Assembly: GCF_006716765.1 (NCBI RefSeq)
Contig: NZ_VFPO01000001.1
Span: forward strand, 1,736,001-1,800,000
Source of the DNA: Actinomadura hallensis
Lineage (GTDB): Bacteria > Actinomycetota > Actinomycetes > Streptosporangiales > Streptosporangiaceae
Reading direction: 5' to 3'
Length of the DNA: 64,000 bases
Position numbers and translations under genes: made by a program. The notes under the pieces were generated by a model that saw only the letters and a program-made list of their open reading frames with translations, made no database searches and was not told the DNA's origin. Shown in pieces: positions 33,803-41,505 of the stretch. Every line of letters starts with the position of its first letter. Positions within the stretch are counted from its first letter, which is position 1.

Positions 33803-34429
33803 ATGAGCGCAACGACCGCGTCCGTCCGCGATCGCCGGACGGAGGTCCGGCGCCTCATCGACGAAATGGAACACGCCAAGGTCATCACCGACGGCCACTT
33901 CAGCGCGCTCGGCATGCTGATCACCGACGCCTCGCTCAGCGCCGACGAGCCCGCCCTGGTCGAATGCCAGGACGGGCTCCAATGGCTCCACCGCCACTAC
34001 CTGGACGTCGACGCCCTCGACGGGCCGCAGCGGGAGCAGCGCGGCCGCATCCTCGGGCTGATCGACGTTGTCCACTGGGCGCTGCGGCGGCTCCCGTCCG
34101 GGCTCCAGCTCGCGCTCCGGCCCGGCGGCCACGCCGCGCGCTTCCTCGTCGCGGTGGCCTGCCGCCCCGGCCTGTCGAACCGGCAGCTCGCCGCCGAGCT
34201 CGGCACCGACGAGACGGAGATCAGCCGCGTCGGCCGCAGGCTCCTTTCCGCGGGCGTCGTGTGGCGCCGCAAGGAGTGGCGGCACAACGCGTGGGACCTG
34301 ACCCCGCGGGGCCGTCGGTATCTGGAGACGTCCGGGCTTCTCCCGCCGGACGCGGAGGCCGGGCCGAGCGCCGATCCGGGGGCGGACGCCGGGCGGAGCG
34401 GCGAGTCTGCCCGTCCTTCCGGCCGTTAG
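33803..34429 (+). CDS. Winged-helix (MarR-like) DNA-binding protein
   Basis: 208 residues. The C-terminal half holds a winged helix: LVAVACRPGLSNRQLAAELG followed by DETEISRVGRRLLSAGVVWRR (separate segments) and a wing ending LTPRGRRYLE. The N-terminal 100 residues are helical and unassigned. GGGAG precedes the ATG at 33803. It is divergent from the nitrilase-like gene and may regulate it. Its TAG stop overlaps the convergent MFS gene stop by four bases (TTAG). Confidence 0.75.
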   Translation: MSATTASVRDRRTEVRRLIDEMEHAKVITDGHFSALGMLITDASLSADEPALVECQDGLQWLHRHYLDVDALDGPQREQRGRILGLIDVVHWALRRLPSGLQLALRPGGHAARFLVAVACRPGLSNRQLAAELGTDETEISRVGRRLLSAGVVWRRKEWRHNAWDLTPRGRRYLETSGLLPPDAEAGPSADPGADAGRSGESARPSGR

Positions 34430-35616
34430 GGCGTCCGCGGCGGCCGCGCGCCGCGGCCGCGGAACGCCAGCGGCAGCGTCAGGGAGATCAGGACCGCGGT
34501 CAGGCCGAAGGCGACCGGGTAGCCGGCGTGGGTCGCCGCGATGCCGAACGCGACGCCGCCGATGCCCATGCCGCCGTCGTAGCCGATGTTCCAGATCGCG
34601 CTGACCGTCCCGTAGCCGGAGACGGGCGCCCGCTCGTACATCAGCGCCAGGCTCGCGTTCTGCGTCACCCCGAACCCCGCCCCGAACAGGACCATCGAGG
34701 CGAACACGGCGACCGGGTCCGGGACCAGCACCAGCAGCGCCACCCCCGCCGCCGACAGCGCGACGGCGGGCGCCAGCAGGCGCGCCGCGCCGTGCCGGTC
34801 CCCCGCGCGCCCCGCCTGCCAGCGGGTCAGCGTGGTGGCGGCCGGCTGGACGAACAGCGCCGCCGCCGCGACGCCCGCGGCCGGGACCGCCTCCGGCAGG
34901 AAGGTGATCAGCACGCCCGCCGCCATCGCGGTCGAGGCGAACGCCGCCGCCGGGCGCAGCAGCCCCGGCGACCGCAGCCCCGCCACGATCCCGAACGACC
35001 CCTCCGCCGACGCGGCCGCCAGGCCGCGCGGCAGGCCCGGCAGCGCGGCCAGCGCCGCGACCGAGACGACCGTCGACGCCGCGAACACCGGCGTGTAGCC
35101 GACCTCCTCCGCGAGCCACACCCCGACCGGCAGCGCGAGCACCGTCGGCAGCCCGGCGGTCAGCCCGAACAGCCCGAGCGCCTCGCCGCGCCGCTCCGGC
35201 GGCGCGAGCGCGGCCACCATCGCGTTCGGCACCACCACCACGACCCCGAAGCCGAACCCGCGCACCAGGCTCACCGCGATGATCGCCGGCATCCCGGACG
35301 AGGCGACCAGCGCGAGCGGCGGCAGGCCGAGCAGCAGCAGTCCGGCCGCGAGCACCGGCACGTACCCGAACCGGGCCATCAGCCGGGGCAGGGCGAGCTC
35401 GGCGAGCACGGTCGTCAGCATCAGCGACCCCGTCACCACGCCGGCGCCGGTGCGGCCCGCCCCGCCCGACACCGCGTACATCGGGACGACCGACAGCAGC
35501 AGGAAGACGCCCGTCAGGCTCATGAAGGTGACCGCGAACACGCGCGCCAGGTGCCGTCCGACCAGGCGCGGGCGGGCTTCGCGGACGTCCGGCGCGGGCC
35601 GGAAGGACTCGCTCAT
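34426..35616 (-). CDS. Major facilitator superfamily transporter
   Basis: 396 residues with about 12 hydrophobic helices. The loop 2-3 motif reads LPRLMARFGYVPV, and the DRHGAARLL-type loop between helices 8 and 9 is the equivalent in the second half. Resembles drug/proton antiporters of the YnfM/AraJ group. Substrate unknown. Its 3' end touches the winged-helix gene head-on, so a regulatory relation is possible. Confidence 0.88.
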   Translation of the reverse strand: MSESFRPAPDVREARPRLVGRHLARVFAVTFMSLTGVFLLLSVVPMYAVSGGAGRTGAGVVTGSLMLTTVLAELALPRLMARFGYVPVLAAGLLLLGLPPLALVASSGMPAIIAVSLVRGFGFGVVVVVPNAMVAALAPPERRGEALGLFGLTAGLPTVLALPVGVWLAEEVGYTPVFAASTVVSVAALAALPGLPRGLAAASAEGSFGIVAGLRSPGLLRPAAAFASTAMAAGVLITFLPEAVPAAGVAAAALFVQPAATTLTRWQAGRAGDRHGAARLLAPAVALSAAGVALLVLVPDPVAVFASMVLFGAGFGVTQNASLALMYERAPVSGYGTVSAIWNIGYDGGMGIGGVAFGIAATHAGYPVAFGLTAVLISLTLPLAFRGRGARPPRTP

Positions 35617-35783
35617 GCCGACGACGTTAGGAGATCGCCCGCACCACCGGGTCGCCGAGTCGCTGCCAAGAGCCCCGCCCGAGCCTGTGAGACGACCTCG
35701 TTCCGCGCGTCCCGGCCCCTCGGCGGCCGTCAGGCGGCGGCACGACCCGCGTTTTCACGGCTTCGTGCCGATCGAGCCGCGGG

Positions 35784-37040
35784 TCAGGCCCGCTCCTTCC
35801 CGGCATCCTCGAGCCATACGGGCAGGAGCAGCATCAGCTCCAGCCGCAGCGCGGGGTCCTCGATGTCGTAGTCGAAGATCTCGTGGAGCTGCGCGAGCCG
35901 GTACCGGACCGTCTGCGGGTGCACCCGCAGCGCCTCCGCCGCGTCGGTCGCGTTGAAGCCGTGCCTGAGCAGCGCCAGCAGCGTGACCGCCAGCCGGCGG
36001 CCGCGGTGCGGGCCGAGCGCGGTGAGCGGGGCGAGCCTGCGCCGTGCCGCCGCCTCGGCCAGCGTCCAGCCCTCCTGGAGCAGCAGGTCCGGCACGTACC
36101 GGTCGGCGTGGACGAGCCCGCCGGGCCGCGCCCCGCCGTCGCCCCGCAGCCCGTCGAGGCGCCCGGCCGCCATCAGCTCCAGCGTCCGGTGCGCCCAGTG
36201 CAGCGACACCCCGGCCTGGTCCACCGGCACCGACGGCCCGATCGCGCCGGTCCAGCCGGCCAGCGTGGCGGTGAGCCGGTCCGCCCCGCCCGGCCGGTCC
36301 GGGTCGGGCATGACCAGGCAGGGCCGCCCCCGGTCCAGGCCGCTCAGCAGGGCTGGCGGCAGCCCCGCGGGCCCCTCCCCGCCGCCGCCCGGCCGCGGGT
36401 TCAGCACGATCACCGCCAGCCGCTCGGGCAGCGGCCAGCCCGCCAGGGCCGCCTGCTCCGCGACGACGTCCCGCGGCGCGGGCGGGTCGGACAGCAGCAG
36501 GCTCAGCAGCCTGCCGCGCCGCTGCTCCCGCTCGCCCGCCGCCTTCTCCCGCGCCCGCGCGTAGCCCTGCGCGGCGGCGGAGGCCAGCAGGTCCAGGTAC
36601 GCGAAGTTCACCTCGGCCAGCGAGATCGCCAGCTCGCGCGGCTTCTGCAGCCGGTCGGCCTCCCGCGACAGGTACCGCCAGGCCGTCCGCGACGCGATCC
36701 GCAGCGCGTTCTGCAGGTGCTCCAGCGACCGCCCCTCGACCGCCTCCCCGTACCCGATGTCGAAGAAGACCTGGTGCACCTCCCGCCACGACGCGTCGGG
36801 GTCGGCGATCATCTGGACGAAGTGGCCCATGCCCCGCTCCGCCGCGACCCGCATCACGTCGACATAGACCGGGTCGTCCGGCCGGGCGTACTCGGGGACG
36901 TGCCGCAGCACGCCCTCCACCATCGCGTCGACCAGCGCGGGAAGGTGCGGCCGCATCCAGCGGGCCTCTTCCCTGGGAACGTCCCGCCACGGCTGCGCCG
37001 ACAGGTCGTCCCCGGAGGACCTCGCGTGGACTTCGGTCAA
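35784..37040 (-). CDS. PucR/CdaR-type helix-turn-helix regulator
   Basis: 418 residues. An N-terminal helical sensor region carries IGYGEAVEGRSLEHLQNALRIAS, a GGDEF-like middle region as in CdaR proteins follows, and the C-terminus is an HTH_30 domain (FNATDAAEALRVHPQTVRYRL). TTG at 37040 is chosen because GGAGGTGA lies four bases upstream; longer in-frame versions read through low-quality sequence. It is divergent from selA, but family members usually regulate catabolism, so control of the sel genes is not implied. Confidence 0.8.
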   Translation of the reverse strand: MTEVHARSSGDDLSAQPWRDVPREEARWMRPHLPALVDAMVEGVLRHVPEYARPDDPVYVDVMRVAAERGMGHFVQMIADPDASWREVHQVFFDIGYGEAVEGRSLEHLQNALRIASRTAWRYLSREADRLQKPRELAISLAEVNFAYLDLLASAAAQGYARAREKAAGEREQRRGRLLSLLLSDPPAPRDVVAEQAALAGWPLPERLAVIVLNPRPGGGGEGPAGLPPALLSGLDRGRPCLVMPDPDRPGGADRLTATLAGWTGAIGPSVPVDQAGVSLHWAHRTLELMAAGRLDGLRGDGGARPGGLVHADRYVPDLLLQEGWTLAEAAARRRLAPLTALGPHRGRRLAVTLLALLRHGFNATDAAEALRVHPQTVRYRLAQLHEIFDYDIEDPALRLELMLLLPVWLEDAGKERA

Positions 37041-37154
37041 TGCGTCACCTCCCAAGCGGGCACCCGCCGTCAGGCTAGGCACAGGACACCCCGCAAAATA
37101 CTCATCCTCCTGACAAAACCGGCCTGCGACCCCGCACGGGCTACGCCGGCGCCA

Positions 37155-37229
37155 GGGTGAGCGGCATGACCGCGCCCCCCGGCCGCCGGTCCGCCCCACT
37201 GCGCGGCCGGCGGCCGCTCGCGCTCACCC
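37155..37229 (+). other. Nested inverted repeats upstream of selA
   Basis: The outer arms are GGGTGAGCG (37155-37163) and CGCTCACCC (37221-37229). The inner arms are GGCCGCCGG (37181-37189) and CCGGCGGCC (37207-37215). It lies about 80 bp before the selA ATG. It has no TTCGA T-loop or UCA anticodon, so it is not tRNA-Sec. In E. coli a SECIS-like element in the selAB leader binds SelB; whether this is an analogue is untested. Confidence 0.45.
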
Positions 37230-37311
37230 GCCCGCTCCGGGTGGCCGCGGCCGGGGGGCGGGCCGTTTCGCGGGGGGCCGGTCCGGGTACCCGCCGCAGC
37301 GGAGGTGGGCG

Positions 37312-38625
37312 ATGGATCATGAGCCGGGGCCCGCCGGGGACGGGCGGCGGCGCATCGCGCGGACGGACGCGCTGCTCGCCGAGCCGCGGCTCGCGGAGGC
37401 GGCGGAGCGGCTCGGGCGCGGCGTGGTGAAGGCGGCCGTCGTCGCGGCGCAGCGGCGGGCCAGGGCGGGGGAGATCCCGCCGGACGCGGTGGCCGACGCG
37501 GCGGTGGAGTCGCTGCCCCCGACCGCCTGCGGGCTGCGTCCCGTGATCAACGCGACCGGCGTCCTGCTGCACACCAACCTGGGGCGGGCGCCCCTGTCGG
37601 ACGCCGCGCGGGAGGCGGTGGCCGTCGCGTCGGGGGCGACCGACGTGGAACTCGACCTGGAGACGGGCCGGCGCGCGAAGCGGGGCCGGTCGGCGCTGGC
37701 GGCGCTGCTGGAGCGGGTGCCGCAGGCGGAGGCGGCGCACGTCGTCAACAACGGCGCCGCGGCGCTCGCGCTCGCGGCGGCCGCGCTCGCCGGCGACCGG
37801 GAGATCGTGATCAGCCGCGGCGAGATGGTGGAGATCGGGGACGGGTTCCGCATCCCCGAGCTGCTGGCCGCGACCGGCGCGCGGCTGCGGGAGGTCGGGA
37901 CGACCAACCGCACCGCGCCGGAGGACTACGCGGCGGCCGTGGGACCGGACACCGGCTTCATCCTCAAGGTCCATCCGTCGAACTTCCGCGTCACCGGCTT
38001 CACCCGCGGCGCCGACGTCGCGGAGCTGACCGGGCTCGGCGCGCCCGTCGTCGCCGACATCGGGTCGGGGCTGCTCGCGCCCGAGCCGCTGCTGCCGGAC
38101 GAGCCCGACGCGGCGTCCATGCTCAAGGCGGGCGCGCACCTGGTCACCGCCAGCGGCGACAAGCTGCTCGGCGGGCCGCAGTGCGGGCTCGTCCTCGGGC
38201 GGGAGGACCTGGTGCGGCGCCTGGCCCGCCACCCGCTCGCGCGGGCGCTGCGCGTGGACAAGATGACGCTCGCCGCGCTGGAGGCCACCGTCCGCGGCCC
38301 GCGCACCCCGACCGAGGAGGCCCTCCACGCGGACGAGGCGGCGCTGCGGGCCCGCGCCGAACGGCTCACCGCGCACCTGCGCGAGGCGGGCGTGGACGCC
38401 GTGGCCGCCGCCACCGAGGCGGCGGTCGGGGGCGGCGGCGCGCCCGGCGTCGTGCTGCCGAGCGCGGCGGTGTCGCTGCCGGACGCGTACGCGGCGCCGC
38501 TGCGGCAGGGGACGCCGGCCGTGATGGGCCGCGTCGAGGACGGGCGGTGCCTGCTCGACCTGCGCGCGGTGCCCCCGGAACGGGACGGCGAGCTCGCCGA
38601 GGCGGTGCGGGCGGCCACGCCATGA
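37312..38625 (+). CDS. selA: L-seryl-tRNA(Sec) selenium transferase
   Basis: 437 residues. SelA converts seryl-tRNA(Sec) to selenocysteyl-tRNA(Sec) using selenophosphate and PLP. Family hallmarks are visible: PVINATGVLLHTNLGRAPLS, VNNGAAALALA, VGTTNRT, HPSNFRVTGF and the PLP lysine Lys284 in SGDKLLGGPQCG. GGAGGTGG precedes the ATG. The stop overlaps the selB start (ATGA at 38622), so selA-selB-selD are coupled. Confidence 0.96.
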   Translation: MDHEPGPAGDGRRRIARTDALLAEPRLAEAAERLGRGVVKAAVVAAQRRARAGEIPPDAVADAAVESLPPTACGLRPVINATGVLLHTNLGRAPLSDAAREAVAVASGATDVELDLETGRRAKRGRSALAALLERVPQAEAAHVVNNGAAALALAAAALAGDREIVISRGEMVEIGDGFRIPELLAATGARLREVGTTNRTAPEDYAAAVGPDTGFILKVHPSNFRVTGFTRGADVAELTGLGAPVVADIGSGLLAPEPLLPDEPDAASMLKAGAHLVTASGDKLLGGPQCGLVLGREDLVRRLARHPLARALRVDKMTLAALEATVRGPRTPTEEALHADEAALRARAERLTAHLREAGVDAVAAATEAAVGGGGAPGVVLPSAAVSLPDAYAAPLRQGTPAVMGRVEDGRCLLDLRAVPPERDGELAEAVRAATP

Positions 38626-40388
38626 TGCACGTCGTCGCGACCGCCGGCCATGTGGACCACGGCAAGTCGACGCTGGTGCGCGCCCTCACCGGGATGGAGC
38701 CCGACCGCCTGGAGGAGGAGCGGCGCCGCGGCCTGACGATCGAGCTGGGCTTCGCCTGGACGACGCTCCCGGGAGGGGACCGCCTCGCGTTCGTGGACGT
38801 GCCGGGCCACGAGCGGCTGGTCGCGACGATGCTGGCCGGTGTGGGGCCCGCCCCCGCCGTCCTGTTCGTCGTCGCGGCGGACCAGGGATGGCAGCGGCAG
38901 TCGGAGGAGCACCTCGCGGTCCTGGACGCGCTCGGCGTCCGCCACGGACTCCTCGCCGTCACGCGCCGCGACCTCGCCGGCGAGGCCGCCGCGGACCGGG
39001 TTCGGAAGGAGGGGCTCGGCCACCTCGCGGCCTCCTCCCTCGGCGAGGTCGAGGCCGTCCTGGTCAGCGGCGCCACCGGCGAGGGCATGGACGACCTCCG
39101 CGCCGCGCTGGAGCGGCTCGGGAAGTCGCTGCCCGGCCCCGACCGGGACGCGGACGTCCGTCTCTGGGTCGACCGGGTCTTCACCGTCCGGGGGAGGGGC
39201 ACGGTCGTGACCGGGACCCTCGGCTCCGGGACGATCCGCGTCGGCGACCGGCTCGACGCCGGCGGCCGGACCGTCCGCGTGCGCGGGCTGCAGTCCCTCA
39301 AGGAGGAGCACGACGAGGTCGGCGCCGTCGCCCGCGTCGCCGTCAACGTGCACGGCGGCACCGCGGAGATCGGCCGCGGCGAGGCGCTGCTGACCCCGGG
39401 ACGCTGGCTCACCACCGCCGTCGCCGACGTGCGGCTGCGCGGCGACCCGGCGCGGGAGCTGCCGCGCGAGCTGGTCCTGCACGTCGGCACCGCGGCGGTC
39501 GCGGCGCACGTCCGCCCGCTCGGCGACGACACCGCGCGGCTCTCGCTGCGGCGGCCGCTGCCCCTGCGGGTCGGCGACGTCGCGCTGCTGCGCGATCCGG
39601 GACGCCACCGCGTCCCGGCCGGGGTCACCGTGCTGGACGTGCGGCCGGAGCCGCTGACCCGGCGGGGCGCCGCGGCGGCCCGGGGGCGGGAGCTGGCCGC
39701 GCTGACCGGGCGGCCCGACGGCGCCGCCGAGCTGCGCCGGCGCGGCCTCATCAGGCGGGCGGACCTCGTCGCCATGGGCTTCCCCGTCCCGTGCGAACCC
39801 GTGGCCGGGGACTGGCTCGCCGACCCCGCGTACTGGGCCGGGCTCCGCGGACGCCTCGTCGCGGCCGTCGAGGAGCACGCCGCCGCCGACCCGGCCGACC
39901 CCGGCCTTCCCGCCGACGCCGCGCGCCGCGCCCTCGGCCTGCCCGACCGCGCGCTCGTGGAGGCGCTCGCGGAGGGACTGCGGCGGCGCGACGGCCGCAT
40001 CTACGGGCGGGCGACCGCGCCGGAGCTGCCGCCGGACGTGCGGGCCGCCGTCGACGCGGTCCGCCGCGAGCTGGCCGAGGCCCCGTTCCGCGCGCCCGAC
40101 GCGAACCGGCTCGCCGAACTCGGCCTCACCCCGAAGATGCTCGCCGCGGCCGCCAGGGCCGGCGCGCTGCTCAGGCTGGGCGACGGGATCGTCCTGCTGC
40201 CCGGCGACGACGCCCGCGCCGCCTCCGTCCTCGCCGGACTCGGCGGGACGTTCACGCTGAGCGAGGCGCGCCGCGCGCTCGGCACCACCCGCCGCGTCGC
40301 GGTCCCGCTCCTGGAGCACCTGGACGCCGCCGGTTACACGGTCAGGGTGGACGACCTCCGCAGGCGCTGCACCGAAAGGACGCCATGA
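38622..40388 (+). CDS. selB: Selenocysteine-specific elongation factor
   Basis: 588 residues. The GTPase domain starts VVATAGHVDHGKSTL (G1), with DVPGHERLVATMLAG (G3). The G4 motif reads VTRRDL, differing from the usual NKxD, as in other SelB proteins where this motif is variable. Translation-factor beta-barrels follow, and the C-terminal third is a run of winged helices that bind SECIS RNA. It delivers Sec-tRNA to UGA codons such as the one in fdhA at 44191. Start ATG at 38622 (or the adjacent ATG at 38625). Its stop overlaps selD by ATGA. Confidence 0.95.
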   Translation: MMHVVATAGHVDHGKSTLVRALTGMEPDRLEEERRRGLTIELGFAWTTLPGGDRLAFVDVPGHERLVATMLAGVGPAPAVLFVVAADQGWQRQSEEHLAVLDALGVRHGLLAVTRRDLAGEAAADRVRKEGLGHLAASSLGEVEAVLVSGATGEGMDDLRAALERLGKSLPGPDRDADVRLWVDRVFTVRGRGTVVTGTLGSGTIRVGDRLDAGGRTVRVRGLQSLKEEHDEVGAVARVAVNVHGGTAEIGRGEALLTPGRWLTTAVADVRLRGDPARELPRELVLHVGTAAVAAHVRPLGDDTARLSLRRPLPLRVGDVALLRDPGRHRVPAGVTVLDVRPEPLTRRGAAAARGRELAALTGRPDGAAELRRRGLIRRADLVAMGFPVPCEPVAGDWLADPAYWAGLRGRLVAAVEEHAAADPADPGLPADAARRALGLPDRALVEALAEGLRRRDGRIYGRATAPELPPDVRAAVDAVRRELAEAPFRAPDANRLAELGLTPKMLAAAARAGALLRLGDGIVLLPGDDARAASVLAGLGGTFTLSEARRALGTTRRVAVPLLEHLDAAGYTVRVDDLRRRCTERTP

Positions 40389-41437
40389 CCCAGACCGGCA
40401 TGACCCAGACCGGCACGACACAGACCACGACCGGCGCCGGGACCAGGAGGCTGACCGGGTACGCGCACGGCGGGGGCTGCGCCTGCAAGATCCCGCCCGG
40501 CGAGCTGGAGGACGTCGTCGCGGGCCTGACCGCGGCACCCGCGTCCCCGAACGGGGAGCTGGTCGTCGGCCTCGACACCGGCGACGACGCCGCCGTCGTC
40601 CGCGTCCCCGGCGCCCCGGGCGGCCTGGCCGCCGTCGCCACCGCCGACTTCTTCACCCCGGTCGTCGACGACCCCTACGACTGGGGCCGCATCGCCGCGG
40701 CCAACGCGCTGTCGGACGTCTACGCGGTCGGCGGCCGCCCCCTCGTCGCGGTGAACCTGCTCGCCTGGCCCCGCGACGTCCTGCCGTTCGAGATCGCGCG
40801 GGAGGTCCTGCGCGGCGGCCTGGACGTCGCGTCCCTCGCGGGCTGCCACGTCGGCGGCGGCCACAGCGTGGACGACCCCGAGCCCAAGTACGGCATGGCC
40901 GTCACCGGGGTCGCCGACCCGGACCGCCTCCTCCGCAACGACACGGGCAGGCCCGGCGTGCCGCTCACCCTCACCAAGCCGCTCGGGACCGGCGTCCTGA
41001 ACAACCGGCACAAGGCGACCGGCGAGGTGTTCGAGCACGCCGTCGCCTCCATGACGGCGCTGAACGCGGACGCGTCCGCCGCCGCCCTGGACGCGGGCGC
41101 CGTCTGCGCCACCGACGTGACCGGCTTCGGCCTCCTCGGCCACCTCTACAAGCTGGCCCGCGCGTCGGGCGTCACCGCCGTGGTCGACGCCGCGGCCGTC
41201 CCCTACCTGGAGGGCGCCCGCGAGTCCGTCCGCGCCGGGTACGTCAGCGGCGGCACCCGCCGCAACCTCGCCTGGGTCGCCCCGCACACCGACTTCGGCG
41301 GCGCGGACGAGGAGGAGCGGCTGCTGCTCGCCGACGCCCAGACCTCCGGCGGCCTCCTCGTCGCCGGCGAGATCCCCGGCGCCCCCGTCATCGGCGAGCT
41401 CGTCGCGGCGGCGGACCACCCCCTGGTCGTCCGCTGA
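40385..41437 (+). CDS. selD: Selenophosphate synthetase (selenide, water dikinase)
   Basis: 350 residues. SelD makes selenophosphate from selenide and ATP. The active-site loop GGGCACKIPP has Cys32 (equivalent to E. coli Cys17) and Lys35. GLDTGDDAAV and the TADFFTPVVDDPYDWGRIAAANALSDVYAVGG region (cited in part) bind ATP/metal. It is a cysteine form, not itself a selenoprotein. The N-terminus is MTQTG repeated (MTQTG-MTQTG-TTQTTTG), an extra 15-20 residues built from a 15-bp DNA repeat at the selB/selD overlap. Confidence 0.95.
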   Translation: MTQTGMTQTGTTQTTTGAGTRRLTGYAHGGGCACKIPPGELEDVVAGLTAAPASPNGELVVGLDTGDDAAVVRVPGAPGGLAAVATADFFTPVVDDPYDWGRIAAANALSDVYAVGGRPLVAVNLLAWPRDVLPFEIAREVLRGGLDVASLAGCHVGGGHSVDDPEPKYGMAVTGVADPDRLLRNDTGRPGVPLTLTKPLGTGVLNNRHKATGEVFEHAVASMTALNADASAAALDAGAVCATDVTGFGLLGHLYKLARASGVTAVVDAAAVPYLEGARESVRAGYVSGGTRRNLAWVAPHTDFGGADEEERLLLADAQTSGGLLVAGEIPGAPVIGELVAAADHPLVVR

Positions 41438-41487
41438 CGCCGGTCGTCCGGTGACGCTGGCCGGTGGGGCCGGTCGTCGGGTGACGC
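41425..41487 (+). repeat. Three copies of the selD 3' end
   Basis: GGTCGTCCGCTGACGC, containing the selD stop, recurs as GGTCGTCCGGTGACGC (41442-41457) and GGTCGTCGGGTGACGC (41472-41487). Short tandem duplication at a gene end, in the gap between the convergent selD and fdhA genes. Confidence 0.7.
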
Positions 41488-41505
41488 TCCCGCCGGTGCG
41501 GGCCG

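Noticed and set aside
37155..37229. Candidate tRNA-Sec upstream of selA
   Set aside because: Nested stems but no UCA anticodon loop, no TTCGA T-loop and no acceptor stem with CCA.
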